From Nansenia antarctica (taxonomy: Eukaryota > Chordata > Actinopteri > Argentiniformes > Microstomatidae), in contig OZ022345.1 in NCBI GenBank assembly GCA_963989245.1, forward strand, positions 43,255,959-43,319,958: a stretch of DNA of 64,000 nt, read 5' to 3'. Positions 1-10,302 of this stretch are shown here, piece by piece (positions within the stretch are counted from its first letter, which is position 1; each line of letters opens with the position of its first letter). Both the position numbers and the translations under genes were made by a program. The notes below the pieces were generated by a model. The model did not search any database. It was not told where the DNA came from and was given only the letters and a program-made list of their open reading frames with translations.

Positions 1-599
1 CTGATTGTCTCTTATCACTTTCAAGTTCACTTAACATTTCACCTTACTTTCTCTCGCCCGGCAGAATAGCTTATGCCAGCTAGCTCAAACGATCTAAATA
101 ATAATAATCAATAAGGATAACTTGCTTGATTTTGTGAATATGGACAAAGGGATTTCGTAGACTGGACTGGAAAAACACAACTACTGGCTAAAGGCCGCCC
201 GAAGCCACCGCTCACCGATCTTCACACCCAGAAAGGGAAAGTCGCTAGGGGCTACAGCAAGCCTGGTATGAGCGGTTTATATGATTTATATGATTCGCGA
301 GGCTGGTGGTGATCTGTGCTTGTTTATATGGTTTGAGTACTGCTGTACTGCTGGTTATGGCTCCTTATTTAAGACTTCCTCTGCTTTTACCTTTGAATGT
401 AGGCCTGTGCCGTTGTGTTTGGAGAGAGAGCTGCTTAATCAATCGCTGAGATAGGCCTAATGTCGCTGTCCGTGCCAGTGGTTCTGGACCAAAAGTGTTT
501 GAGAGAGATAGAGAGGGAGGGTTTGTGATGTGATGTCAAGTGCCTGTGTGACAAAAGTGTGAAAAGAAAGTGTGTTGTGAGTTTACTATGGAGGATGGT
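1..599. other. No recognised feature
   Basis: No exon, RNA gene or repeat structure was recognised here. The only open frames are short, and the minus-strand one at its right end is made by the 7-bp repeat that follows. Confidence 0.5.
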
Positions 600-657
600 G
601 AATTGAGAATTGAGAATTGAGAATTGAGAATTGAGAATTGAGAATTGAGAATTGAGA
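600..657. repeat. Tandem 7-bp repeat (TGAGAAT)n
   Basis: About eight near-perfect copies of a 7-bp unit, gaattga in another phase, lie immediately before a LINE 3' end. The short minus-strand ORF across it is an artefact of the repeat. Confidence 0.85.
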
Positions 658-797
658 ATCAAGGACCCCAATTGAAATAAGCCAGTGGCTTTCTTGGGTT
701 TTTATCCTGTTAGTTGACCTTGTATGTAATATGTACTTTCATGTACCTACTTCTGCAAATCTTCTAATAAAGTTTTCAATCAATCAATCAATCAATG
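658..797 (+). mobile_element. Non-LTR retrotransposon 3' end with (CAAT)n tail, copy 1
   Basis: The segment runs from ggaccccaattgaaat to an AATAAA-like region followed by a (caat)n tail. A highly similar copy lies at 44366-44502 on the opposite strand, from tail to the same left edge, so this is a dispersed repeat. The ending, with cttctaataaag then a tetranucleotide tail, is typical of LINE or SINE 3' ends. The family was not identified. Confidence 0.7.
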
Positions 798-1120
798 GAA
801 ACGGTGTGTGTCTGTGTTGTGCGTTTGCGATGTTGAAACTAGACTTCAGCAGGTTGGCTACTTGAAAAGATTGAACAATGAGCACCCCTGATATAGTCGA
901 AACGGGCAACAGTTTTTTTTGTTTTTGGTAATCTGATCACAAAGTGACCCTACAGTTTATTAGCGGGTTCTTGGGCATCAAAATTGCATTTCCTTGATCT
1001 TATGCTTACCCAATCTAAAAGCTCACGGCACGTGCCTGGTGCGTCAAAAATGTCTCACAGGCGGAAACTACATCCCGAACGACAGTTCCGTCAAGTGTCT
1101 TTTAGGAAATATTAGTTCCC

Positions 1121-1200
1121 ACTTTTTACGAGATAGATAGTTTGACTGTGTGATAGATAGATAACTTGATATTTTTAAAGTGTGATAGATAGATAAAAAG
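1121..1200. repeat. GATA-rich imperfect repeat
   Basis: Several gatagata clusters occur in a short span, with a repeated tgtgatagatagata motif. Confidence 0.6.
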
Positions 1201-1240
1201 TGTCAAAAAAATAGGTATGTCTATCAACTTGCATTGCCAT

Positions 1241-1316
1241 CAGCACAGTGGTGTGTTTGGCGCAGGGGTTAAGGCAGCCAGCTAGAGGTCTGAAGGTTGC
1301 CGGTTCGATACTTGAT
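1241..1316 (+). mobile_element. tRNA-derived SINE head (RNA polymerase III promoter)
   Basis: An A-box-like tttggcgcagg (1256-1266) and a B-box-like ggttcgatac (1302-1311) have tRNA spacing. The layout matches the heads of the minus-strand SINEs at 13857, 35475 and 36809. The 3' body is not recognisable and runs into T-rich and (AT)n sequence. Confidence 0.45.
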
Positions 1317-1373
1317 TTATTTTATTATTATTATTTTTTTACATTTAACCGAAGCCTTCATGCAAATCGATTT

Positions 1374-1380
<7 letters not shown>

Positions 1381-1406
<26 letters not shown>
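1381..1406. repeat. (AT)n microsatellite
   Basis: Thirteen uninterrupted AT dinucleotides. Confidence 0.9.
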
Positions 1407-1408
<2 letters not shown>

Positions 1409-1613
1409 GTCTAAGTTAATCATCTATCCATCAGTAATCATAAAAAATAGAAAAAATAATCTATGCCAAATCCAGGGTCCAGTTAGAAGAACATCATTTA
1501 CTACTCAGAAAGGCTTCAAACACCATTGTAATCGTGTCAGTTCTTGTAAATTAGCCTACACCATCATTATAGCCTACATACTTTTTTAGATGAGATTTTA
1601 GAAAAAACAAGTG

Positions 1614-1697
1614 TGTCAGAAGAGGGATTTTGAACCACCGTCTTAAAATGACGAATTGATACCATGGCAGCAGTCAATACCACTATGCCATCATGAC
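1614..1697 (-). pseudogene. tRNA-Leu-like pseudogene or tRNA-derived repeat
   Basis: The 84-nt minus-strand segment begins gtcatgatggcatagtggt and ends ttctgaca, giving the GTCA...TGAC pairing of the tRNA-Leu acceptor stem. A D-arm-like tggcatagtggt and a T-loop ggttcaaaatcc sit in the right places, and the length fits a class II tRNA with a long variable arm. The anticodon arm is degraded and no clear leucine anticodon can be read. It may be a pseudogene or a SINE head. Confidence 0.55.
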
Positions 1698-3280
1698 AAT
1701 ATGACTGTATGTAGCCTGCTGCTGATATCACCACAGTAGTAAATATTAATTTATTAAAATATGAACATATAACAATAACTGGGGCTAGTATGACCTACGC
1801 ATTTAATCGGTCAGCAATTTCTTGCCAAACCATTTCCCTTGCCTTGTTAATTGCGGCAGTATTGCACTATTTTACATCTTATTTTTCGTCTTCATAAAGA
1901 TCAATAAGTGGGACCGCTGCGCAGGCTAGTATCTCCATTTCGACAGTTAGACTCTTCTGGGCTCTTTATGTCTGCGTGCACACGCCCATATCGAGGATTT
2001 CTAAACCGGTGTTCTGTGAACACTGATGACACAAGGCTGATCCTCGTTCGAGGAATCACTTGAGGCTTGAATCTCAATCACAAGTTGCCTGAACGAGGCT
2101 TTTATTTTAATTGCCGATATACTAATCCAACGTACGTGGAATAGCCCCCAGATGAGCCTGTGATCAGACAGCGTCCGTTGTCATTCAAGTTTATGGCATT
2201 CACAAGAGCCATTGTAGTATACACAGCCTAAGCTTAAGCAAGAAACCAATGAAATTGATGGAGGGGCAGGAGAAACAAAGACTTCACAACAAGATGGTGG
2301 CTACTTCAGTGCAAAATGAGGACGTCTTCCACTACAGTTTCTGAAATAAATATACACTATTTTTGTATGAAACAAACACTCTCTAAATGTAGTTTACCTC
2401 CTCTTCCTAGCAAGGTACTCTGTTACTAGCATATAAATGCCTATGAAGTTTGTATTAGCATAATTCTTAATTGTTGCTAGCTACCATGCCAACTAAAACA
2501 CTACCAGGTAGTCTAGCAACAACAGTCCATTCGGCTTGAAGGCCACTGTTTCATGTACAGAAGCGGTGCGCTTAGTTTTTTTGTAGCCAAAAGGTGCATT
2601 TGTGGACACAGACCCTAGTAGGCATATAGCCTAACAAATCAGATAATCATGTTTTTTTAAATTAACACAAAGCTGTAAGACTCAAGACTGATAATGAATA
2701 AAATAAGCAATACAGGTTCCTGTAACTTTTCAGTCTGACTGAATGCAGCAGAAAGTTTGTGGAAAATAGTATTTTATGCAGCTTAATTTAATCCTGAAAC
2801 GTGGCCTATATCAATACAGAAACCAGAGTTGTGTAACCTTGGTTTATAGCCAATGGCATTTGTAACCAAATAATTTGCCTGTGCAAATATTTTTGTCTTT
2901 AACGAATTAGGGAATAATATTTGGAGAAATCCAATCAAATTCAGTGTTAGTGATATCATATACAGTGATCTGTGTAATGGACACAATAACATATTTTTAC
3001 TCTATACAACTGTTATCAGACCTCCAGCTGGATTGGAACCGTTTGACCAGAACGCATCCATCACTCTGACAGACGATACAGTATTTCCTCAGTCAACATT
3101 AATCACAACCCTGTCTATGAGCTCCGAACTGGGGGAGTCTGTTACAGGCCAGAGGTGGGGGAAGGCCTCATCCTACCAAGATCCGCGGAGACAGACAGAC
3201 GGACCAGCATCATCAGTCATGGAGCCCTGTGGGACTGGATGACGCAAGCGAGTGACTGCTCGTTAGCAGCCACAGGGATT
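1698..3280. other. No recognised feature
   Basis: AT-rich non-coding DNA. No splice-flanked coding segment, RNA gene or terminal repeat was recognised. The ORFs here are under 70 codons and resemble nothing known to me. Confidence 0.45.
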
Positions 3281-3320
3281 CCTGCTGTGTGTGTGTGTGA
3301 GTGTGTGTGTGTGTGTGTCC
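3281..3320. repeat. (TG)n microsatellite
   Basis: TG dinucleotides with one or two interruptions. Confidence 0.85.
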
Positions 3321-3604
3321 TCTACTCTGCCCTCCTTGCAGTAGGACCCTCACATTAGCACCCATCCGCTGCTGCAGTAGTTGTCGGTCTAACTGTAAGA
3401 TTTTGTTTATAACCAGAGAGATATAGACCTCACATCAAAATAGATTGTCTCTACTGTCTCTAGAGTGAAATACTCTTCCCGAAAACTCAATTGCTGTTAC
3501 TCTGTCTCCCCCATGTGGTTAGTTCAGTCTGTATTCCTGAAACACAGTGGAAGCCAAGCCTTGCACATTTTCCCATGTTCATACAAATGACTCATCATCA
3601 CCTA

Positions 3605-4419
3605 CCTGTCACTAACGTCAACCATTCTATCCTCCAGTCCTGTCACTAATGTCAACCATTCTATCCTCCAGTCCTGTCACTAACGTCAACCATTCTATCC
3701 TCCAGTCCTGTCACTAACGTCAACCATTCTATCCTCCAGTCCTGTCACTAACGTCAACCATTCTAAATAATTAAACAATTTTGCCATTTAGCAGACGCCT
3801 TTATCCAAAGCGACTTACAATTACGAATTACAGGGACATTCCCCCTGGAGTAACTGAGGGCTAAGTGCCTTACCCAAGGGCACACTAGTAGTGGTGTGGC
3901 TTCAGGCAGGATTTGAACTCACAACCTTCCGATCCCAAGTCCAACTCACTATCCACTAGACCACCACTACCCCCCAGTGGTAGTGGTGGTCTAGTGGACC
4001 ACCACTACCACTGGGGTAGTGGTGGTCCACTATTCTATCCTCCAGTCCTGTCACTAACGTCAACCATTCTATCCTCCAGTCCTGTCACTAATGTCAACCA
4101 TTCTATCCTCCAGTCCTGTCACTAACGTCAACCATTCTATCCTCCAGTCCTGCCACTAATGTCAACCATTCTATCCTCCAGTCCTGTCACTATTGTCAAC
4201 CATTCTATCCTCCAGTCCGGTCACTAACGTCAACCATTCTATCCTCCAGTCCTGTCACTAACGTCAACCATTCTATCCTCCAGTCCTGTCACTAACGTCA
4301 ACCATTCTATCCTCCAGTCCGGTCACTAACGTCAACCATTCTAGCCTCCAGTCCTGTCACTAACGTCAACCATTCTAGCCTCCAGTCCTGTCACTAATGT
4401 TAACCATTCTAGCCTCCAG
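3605..4419. repeat. 34-bp minisatellite, interrupted by a SINE-like insert
   Basis: The unit is cctgtcactaacgtcaacca plus ttctatcctccagt. About five units lie in 3605-3765 and about eleven in 4033-4419, with scattered substitutions such as aacgt/aatgt and tatcct/tagcct. Units on both sides of the insert are in the same orientation, so the array existed before the insertion. There are no spacers, so it is not a CRISPR array. Confidence 0.92.
3766..4032 (-). mobile_element. SINE-like repeat inserted in the minisatellite
   Basis: It contains the widespread fish motif gcagacgcctttatccaaag and, further along, aggatttgaactcacaac, which is a tRNA T-loop read on the opposite strand. On the minus strand a tRNA-like head with B box is followed by a 3' body. 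The right edge holds an 18-bp perfect inverted repeat (3953-3970 and 3980-3997). Fragments of the same family lie at 10745-10800 and 51945-52090. Confidence 0.6.
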
Positions 4420-4612
4420 TCAGAGGCACTCTGTTTGTGTGTAACAATCTCAGGCTACTGCAGACCATATATCTGTTTTTGTTGTACAGTTTGCATACAC
4501 GGTATGAGTTATTGATGATCAATTATATTGATTCATATATGTTTTATAACCTTATGTTAGCTTTTTTCTCTTCTATTTTTCTGCCGTTGTTAAGTGTGTG
4601 TGACAATATTGA

Positions 4613-4944
4613 AGATGCAATATGTAACATTAAAGCTTTCTAAAAGTGTTCTAACGGTTGTAATGACTGTTCAATTGGTAGCGATCAGGGAATAGGGTCC
4701 CTTGAAGGTCCCTTGAGTGTCTCGGTTTGAATACAAACATACTGTTTCTGGTATGTTGTGTTCTTCACAGATTTTTCTGCGTTTTTTTCTCTGGTGGCTG
4801 CCTCTTCTTATCATGGACATGCAATATCATTTTTTGGGGGGTGTTATATTATTATTATTAGGGAGGATGTTGTTGGGAACTTCAAACTGAGTTTCACCAT
4901 GGTGGCAGATTACCAACAGACTTATGACCTGCTCCTTTAAACTT
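4613..4944 (+). mobile_element. Unidentified interspersed repeat, copy 1
   Basis: This 330-bp segment aligns by eye with 33237-33660. Shared blocks include aagctttctaaaag, agtagcgatcaggg (here ggtagcgatcaggg), cccttgaa, and agggaggatgttgttg, and both end in ctcctttta. It is a dispersed repeat in the same orientation as the second copy. Neither terminal inverted repeats nor a tRNA head are obvious, and the class is unknown. Confidence 0.55.
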
Positions 4945-5205
4945 GTTTGAACTTGATTCGATTTCACCCACTCACACTTGGATGCACTAAAGCCCAAAAA
5001 CGCCCAAAATGTATAAAGAGTGTAGGCGTCAGTGGCGGCTGGCCGATAGAGGGCGCTGGGGCGCCGCCCCCACCTTCACTTCCTTGTTGCGATTTGTAAA
5101 AGTTTTTTTTTTAAATAAACATTGTTTATTCACAAAATGTGGCTGATATTCTGTCAGCGCCTATCAGCATTCATTAAAAATCCTCCAATACAATAAACAT
5201 TTTTA

Positions 5206-5208
<3 letters not shown>

Positions 5209-5242
<34 letters not shown>
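5209..5242. repeat. (TG)n microsatellite
   Basis: About seventeen TG dinucleotides inside the hAT-like element. Confidence 0.9.
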
Positions 5243-5246
<4 letters not shown>

Positions 5247-5364
5247 CTCACTGTTAAAATACATAGGGAGAGAACGCGGGGCGCCGTGTCAATGCAAGTC
5301 TATGCCAGGACGAATACTTTTGGCTTACACGTGAGCTGTAGCAGCGCTCCAATTGGCTGTCTCT

Positions 5365-5408
5365 ATTTCTTGGCCAGGGCGCACAAATGTGCGCCCTGGC
5401 CAAGAAAT
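5365..5408. repeat. Perfect 21-bp inverted repeat with 2-nt spacer
   Basis: Arms 5365-5385 and 5388-5408 are exact reverse complements around the core gggcgcac-aa-tgtgcgccc. It would form a very stable hairpin or cruciform. It lies inside the hAT-like element. Confidence 0.9.
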
Positions 5409-5730
5409 CTCCGGTTGTATTGCAGACAATGCATTATGCTGAGGACTCCCGACTTCCGGTTTTCCGGACTTCGGGCTTCCGGAGTATTTTAAATGAACAT
5501 TCGTAATGTCTGTCTCTGATGTTCATGGTCAATTAAATCAGCCTATTTTGTGCAACTAATAATGTTCCCGCTAATGGGTTAACCAAGCAGCCTTGCACCT
5601 AACGTGCAAGCACCTATCTTCGAACTATTCATAGCAATATGCGCGGGGCAAGGCGGAGGTACGGGTAAACACGGCTCATGTTCTGTCATCAAAGGTAAGA
5701 GTTGGTTTTCTTTAACTCAGCTGATGCATT

Positions 5731-5955
5731 GTTGTGTTTCTGACATGGTCTGGTTGTGTTTCTGACATGGTCTGGTTGTGTTAGACATGGTCTGGTTGTG
5801 TTTCTGACATGGTCTGGTTGTGTTTCTGACATGGTCTGGTTGTGTTACAGACATGGTCTGGTTGTGTTTCTGACATGGTCTGGTTGTGATACAGACATGG
5901 TCTGGTTGTGTTTCTGACATGGTCTGGTTGTGTTTCTGACATGGTCTGGTTGTGA
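5731..5955. repeat. 22-bp minisatellite
   Basis: About ten copies of gttgtgtttctgacatggtc plus tg, with variants lacking ttct or carrying atac. Minus-strand ORFs of 60-67 codons over this array are translations of the repeat and not genes. Confidence 0.92.
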
Positions 5956-6551
5956 TACATCATTGAATGTGTTGACCACCATCACTCTCCATCATCATCC
6001 ATCATGTGTCTATGAAATAGATAGTACTGTACTACTGACTGCAGCATTCATCTATGCTCATTGATGTAGCCATGTCACACAGACACATAGTACACATATT
6101 CATCTGCTACCTTTATTAACCTGAGTGTAGCTGTGAGGCCTGTACTAGCCTTGTTGACTAGACTTCCTCCTTGTCTGACACTGGGTATTGGACCGTACCG
6201 ACGTCCATAGACCGGTCACTCTTCCACCTCAGTGTCTGTAGTTGACAGGGTAACTTCTCCATGGCCCACACGGTCATTTTAAGGGTGAAAGTTGAAATTA
6301 TACAGTGGTTGTAATGCCAGTGCGTGTTTTATGCGCGTGCACGCGGAAAAAAAATCGCGCACGCTGCGCGCCCGAAAGAGGACCCCCCACCACACTGCTG
6401 TGCCCCACCCAAAATTTTTGCCACCAGCCGCCACTGGTAGGCGTACAAAGAGTGTATGAGTATAGGAGTATAAAGAGTAGGAGTTGGATATGAAAGACTA
6501 TCCAGGAGTTGACATTGAGTTGACACTGTACAACTCTTCCTTGGGGACAAG

Positions 6552-6557
6552 TTTATT
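6552..6557 (-). terminator. Candidate polyadenylation signal AATAAA for ube2e3
   Basis: The plus strand reads tttatt, so the transcript reads AATAAA about 630 nt after the stop codon. It is the first perfect hexamer seen downstream of the stop. Use of this site is inferred. Confidence 0.5.
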
Positions 6558-6563
6558 GTGTTT

Positions 6564-6585
6564 GGGGAGGGGGGGGGGGGGGGGG
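6564..6585. repeat. Poly(G) tract
   Basis: A run of 22 bases that is almost pure G, just upstream on the plus strand of the inferred ube2e3 polyadenylation region. It would be C-rich in the ube2e3 transcript. Confidence 0.85.
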
Positions 6586-7183
6586 TGTTACAGTGGTGGC
6601 TCGTTGCTGAGCTACAAAAAGGTTCAATGAAATCTCTTCATTACAAACTGACAAAGGTCAAACAGAGTTCACAACAGCATGTACCACATGACTGGAAATG
6701 GGTCTGAGGGGTGTTTTCATAGAAATGACATCATCTCTAATAATCTACTGCTAGTTCTTTTTTTTTCTTCTTCTTAACTTCATACAGATAATGGAGAAGG
6801 CTAAAATGCACCATAATATTTGGTTGACTTTAGGAATAGTTTCCTTATTACATCACAAAATACATTTTTTTTTTAATATCCCAAAGAAGCAAGACTTGCA
6901 AGTAGGCATTTAAACATAACTAAAATCTACAGCTACAAAATTCTACTCCCATAGCATTGTTGACCTGTGGGGGGCGCTCTTTCCCCGGTCCTCAGATGGT
7001 AAAAGGAGGAGTAGAATCATCAGTATGACATATACACAGAAGTCCGTATTGTAAAGGCTATAAAGATTTGTTGCAGGTCGTAAAGCCGCCTCCTGGATCT
7101 TTACACTGCGACGGGCAGGGAGGAGGAGGAGGAGGGAGTAGTGGGGAGAGGGGAGGTCGGGGGAGGGTCCGGGGTCCGGGTCT

Positions 7184-7281
7184 TTATGTGGCATATCTCT
7201 TGGTCCACTGTCTGGCTATCCTGTCATGTTCCGCTCTGTTGGTCAAGTACTGGGTGGCTATGCTGCCCACCAGAGGGTCCG
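7184..7281 (-). CDS. ube2e3: ube2e3 coding exon 5 (C-terminus and stop)
   Basis: This 98-nt exon finishes Ala179, codes DPLVGSIATQYLTNRAEHDR and IARQWTKRYAT, and ends with TAA at 7186-7184. The acceptor is ctgcccccag at 7282. The C-terminal helices match the UBE2E family. Antisense reading frames over 7068-7364 are shadows of this exon and its UTR. Confidence 0.95.
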
Positions 7282-9290
7282 CTGGGGGCAGGGCCAGGCA
7301 GAGAGGGAAGGCAGAGAGAGAGAGAGGGAAGATAGAGAGATGGAGAGAAAGAGCACATGATTAGGAGGACTACTCGTCCTGGACTAGGCACACATAACAA
7401 TGTGTTATCTCTAAACCTGTGGCAGGGGACCTCGTCATAATCATTTGTCTAACGCGCTGAATTTCTTTTCCATCAACATGATGGAACGGGATTCTAAGTC
7501 TGACTTGGCTGACTAATGATCAGTGAGCAACTGTTGTGTTTTTTTGTGTAAATCTCGAATTTTCAGATAAATGATCAGTAAGCAGCCCATTGTGGCTTGG
7601 TTGTCCGTCACCACGGTTGACTGAGGCGTCAGACAGCAGCAGCCATTGTGGCTCTGTGCCGGTCAGCAGCCATTGTGGCTCATTGTCACTCGTTAGGATT
7701 GATGAATGGGTAAGCGACCCGCGTTTTTGGCACAGGCGTCAATCAACATGGTGTCGACCGAGACATCCGTCAAACGGCGCCAGTCGCGGCTCTGTGTCGC
7801 CAGTCGCGGCTGCTGTCACTCACCTGGGTTGCAGTCTGTGAGCAGGGAGCAGATGGACAGCAGCACCTTGGAGACGGTGAGGGCGGGGCTCCAGTTGTCC
7901 TTGAGGATGTCCAGACAGATCACGCCCTGGCTGTTGATGTTACAGTGGTAGATCCTGGTCCGGAAGGTGACCTGAGGGAGGAGGAGGAGGGAGGAGGGAG
8001 GTGATCAACACTCATCAACGCAGGCCCTTAGAAGACGCTAAGCTGCTAAAGTTGGATCCTTGGTACATCTATCTACCCTTGACCCTTATTCTTATTCTTA
8101 TCTCAACCCTAACCGTAAACCTTGTTTTTACATTTCAACTTTGATGGGAGCAAATTCAGAAGAGAGGCACTCGATCGAATCCTAAACCACACTTCTCAGT
8201 AATGCTGGGAGAGCGTTCTAAAGAGCGGTCAGAGAGAAGTCGACTACGCTCAGGAGATTGCCGGCCGTGTGGAACCCCGCGCTCTCAGTTCCACCGTGGT
8301 CTTTACACACAGCGATCGCTTCATGGTGAGTTGTTTTGGAATGCATTGTGGGTGATAATGTAGATCAGTGATTGTGCGTCGTATGCCTCGCTCAGGCCGA
8401 CACCCTCCTGCTCTCCCTGAGGCTACACGGCGGTAAGAGCCAGCCCCGCTGTCGTCACATGACTACTCACACAACCCGGGACCAAAATAACCCTGAGCTG
8501 CTCACAGCACAATGCTGTTATTATAGTGGAGGCAGAGCACGGTGGTCGCAGTGAGTCAAGCCTGTGAGTCGTCTTGTTTGTGGAGACTGCGAGAAGGCTT
8601 CCGGGGGGTTGGGGTGGGGGGTGGGGGAGACCTGCATGTGTGATCTGGGCGCTGTGGGGACTCTAACATGATTCTCTGTTCTTCTTGTTCTCAGATCTTC
8701 TTCTTAGCCAGAAGCATCCGTTTCCACTAAGAGTTATATGACTGGGGCTTGAAGAGGAAAAGCTAATGTGTTTCTCAGACAGGAGGGAGGGGTGGTTATG
8801 GCTCAGCCCATTTCTGGGTTTGAGCTGGTGTGGTGTTTGTCATACGTGTCACCGCATGCTGTGATGTCACAGAATAGAGAACAAAACGAAACAGATCGAA
8901 TAAATATCTTCATCATCAATCAAATGAAAGGAAAGAACGTAAAAACGGATATGGTTTAATCACGTATCCAGTGATTATCCAGCAGCAGTGCTGACGGTGG
9001 CGGCGCAATAACAGGACTTGACAGAAGATTCATTTTGACGGTGCTCGTTAAAATGGAGAGAGAGAGAGAGAGAGAGACATACAGGGAGAGAGACAGAGAT
9101 GGAGAGAGAGAGAGAGTGACAGAAGAGACGAGAGAGAGAGACAGACTAGCTGAGGGACGGTTAGTGTCTGTCTCCCTACGATGGCTGAGCCATAAACACC
9201 CGCTAGCGTCATTAAGACCATTGGCCGTTCACAGCTCCTAATTGGTTTTCACTGTAATAAAGGCCTGTCTGGGGAAATGTAGCCTCTCTG

Positions 9291-9325
<35 letters not shown>

Positions 9326-9594
9326 GTCTGCTGATTTCTGATGAGAGCACTTCATCAATTAACATGAGTTTTCCTGGGGGATCCGTTCAAAAGTAATATA
9401 ATGCACCGCACATCCAAACTTCATTGCAGGTGCTGTGCACAGTTGATTTTTCTTCCATTGTACCGTTCACTTGTTTCTGTGAAGCGTCTTTGAGAGCCAG
9501 AAAAGAGCTAGTTCAATTGGATGTATTATTAGGGTATAACAGTAGTCAATGAAAAGGAAAGAAGATACCTGCATTGTGTGGAATGCTTCCGTGT

Positions 9595-9642
<48 letters not shown>

Positions 9643-10173
9643 ATTTATTTATGGGCATTCAAGGCTCTTAAGGACACCATCAAGTTGGTTACAATGCTTC
9701 AACAAAGCAGGTCTTGGCTTGGCATCAGTGTGTGACAGTTTGCGACAGTGTGTGAGTATTCTTTTTTAAATATTTTATTCTCCTGACCAGTGAACCAGTT
9801 TCTCACTTGGTTGCCTTCATGTTAGCAAACAGACAGTATCGCTCTGAAATAATAGTTTGTCCAATTCGTTTTAGAAGTGTGTTAAAAGCTGCTGTCTGCT
9901 ATGAATCTATTATTGGATATATATATTTAAGACTGGGGGCATATAAAATAAAAAATAAAATAAATAACATAAATATAACCCAGTCCTCGTAACCCCACCT
10001 CGAAAAGAGGGTGAATGAAGTGTAGAGCCTACCTTTGGTGGTTTGAAGGGGTAGTCGGATGAGAAGGTGATGTCGAGGAAGAAGACCCCGCCCTCATACA
10101 CAGAGCCTGGGGGTCCGAGGATGGTGGACCTCCACTCATAGATGTTGTCTCCCTTGGGTCCCGCGCTGCAGAG

Positions 10174-10216
<43 letters not shown>

Positions 10217-10267
10217 AACACACACACAGACACACAGAGAACACACACACAGACAGAGAACACACAG

Positions 10268-10302
<35 letters not shown>

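Larger units (their letters stand above)
5030..6436. mobile_element. hAT-like non-autonomous DNA transposon (1.4 kb)
   Basis: The ends are inverted repeats, cagtggcggctgg at the left and ccagccgccactg at the right. The element is flanked by a perfect 8-bp duplication, gtaggcgt, at 5022-5029 and 6437-6444. An 8-bp target duplication and a CAGNGGCGG-type end are characteristic of hAT elements. No transposase reading frame was found, so it is non-autonomous. It carries a (TG)n tract, a perfect 21-bp palindrome and a 22-bp minisatellite. Parts of its interior recur at about 17590-18152. Confidence 0.8.
6530..7183 (-). other. ube2e3: ube2e3 probable 3' UTR
   Basis: Sequence after the stop first runs through a pyrimidine-rich stretch (about 7100-7180 in window coordinates), then AT-rich DNA. 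The first clear AATAAA on the minus strand is at 6557-6552, so cleavage near 6530-6540 is likely. A 22-bp G tract on the plus strand (6564-6585) becomes a C tract in the transcript. The hAT-like element ends at 6436, just beyond the inferred transcript end. Confidence 0.55.
7972..10032 (-). other. ube2e3 intron between coding exons 3 and 4
   Basis: A 2.06 kb intron with consensus ends. It contains (GA)n at 9051-9152, (CT)n at 9292-9322 and (AAT)n at 9598-9642. Otherwise no exon or repeat family was recognised. Confidence 0.75.

Noticed and set aside
3605..4419. Regular repeats that could be mistaken for a CRISPR array
   Set aside because: Units are directly adjacent with no unique spacers, and the genome is eukaryotic. 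The same applies to 5731-5955, 45766-46586 and 63669-64000.
7068..7364. Plus-strand ORFs over the end of ube2e3
   Set aside because: They are antisense shadows of exon 5 and its 3' UTR, where the minus strand has a clear conserved protein and splice sites.
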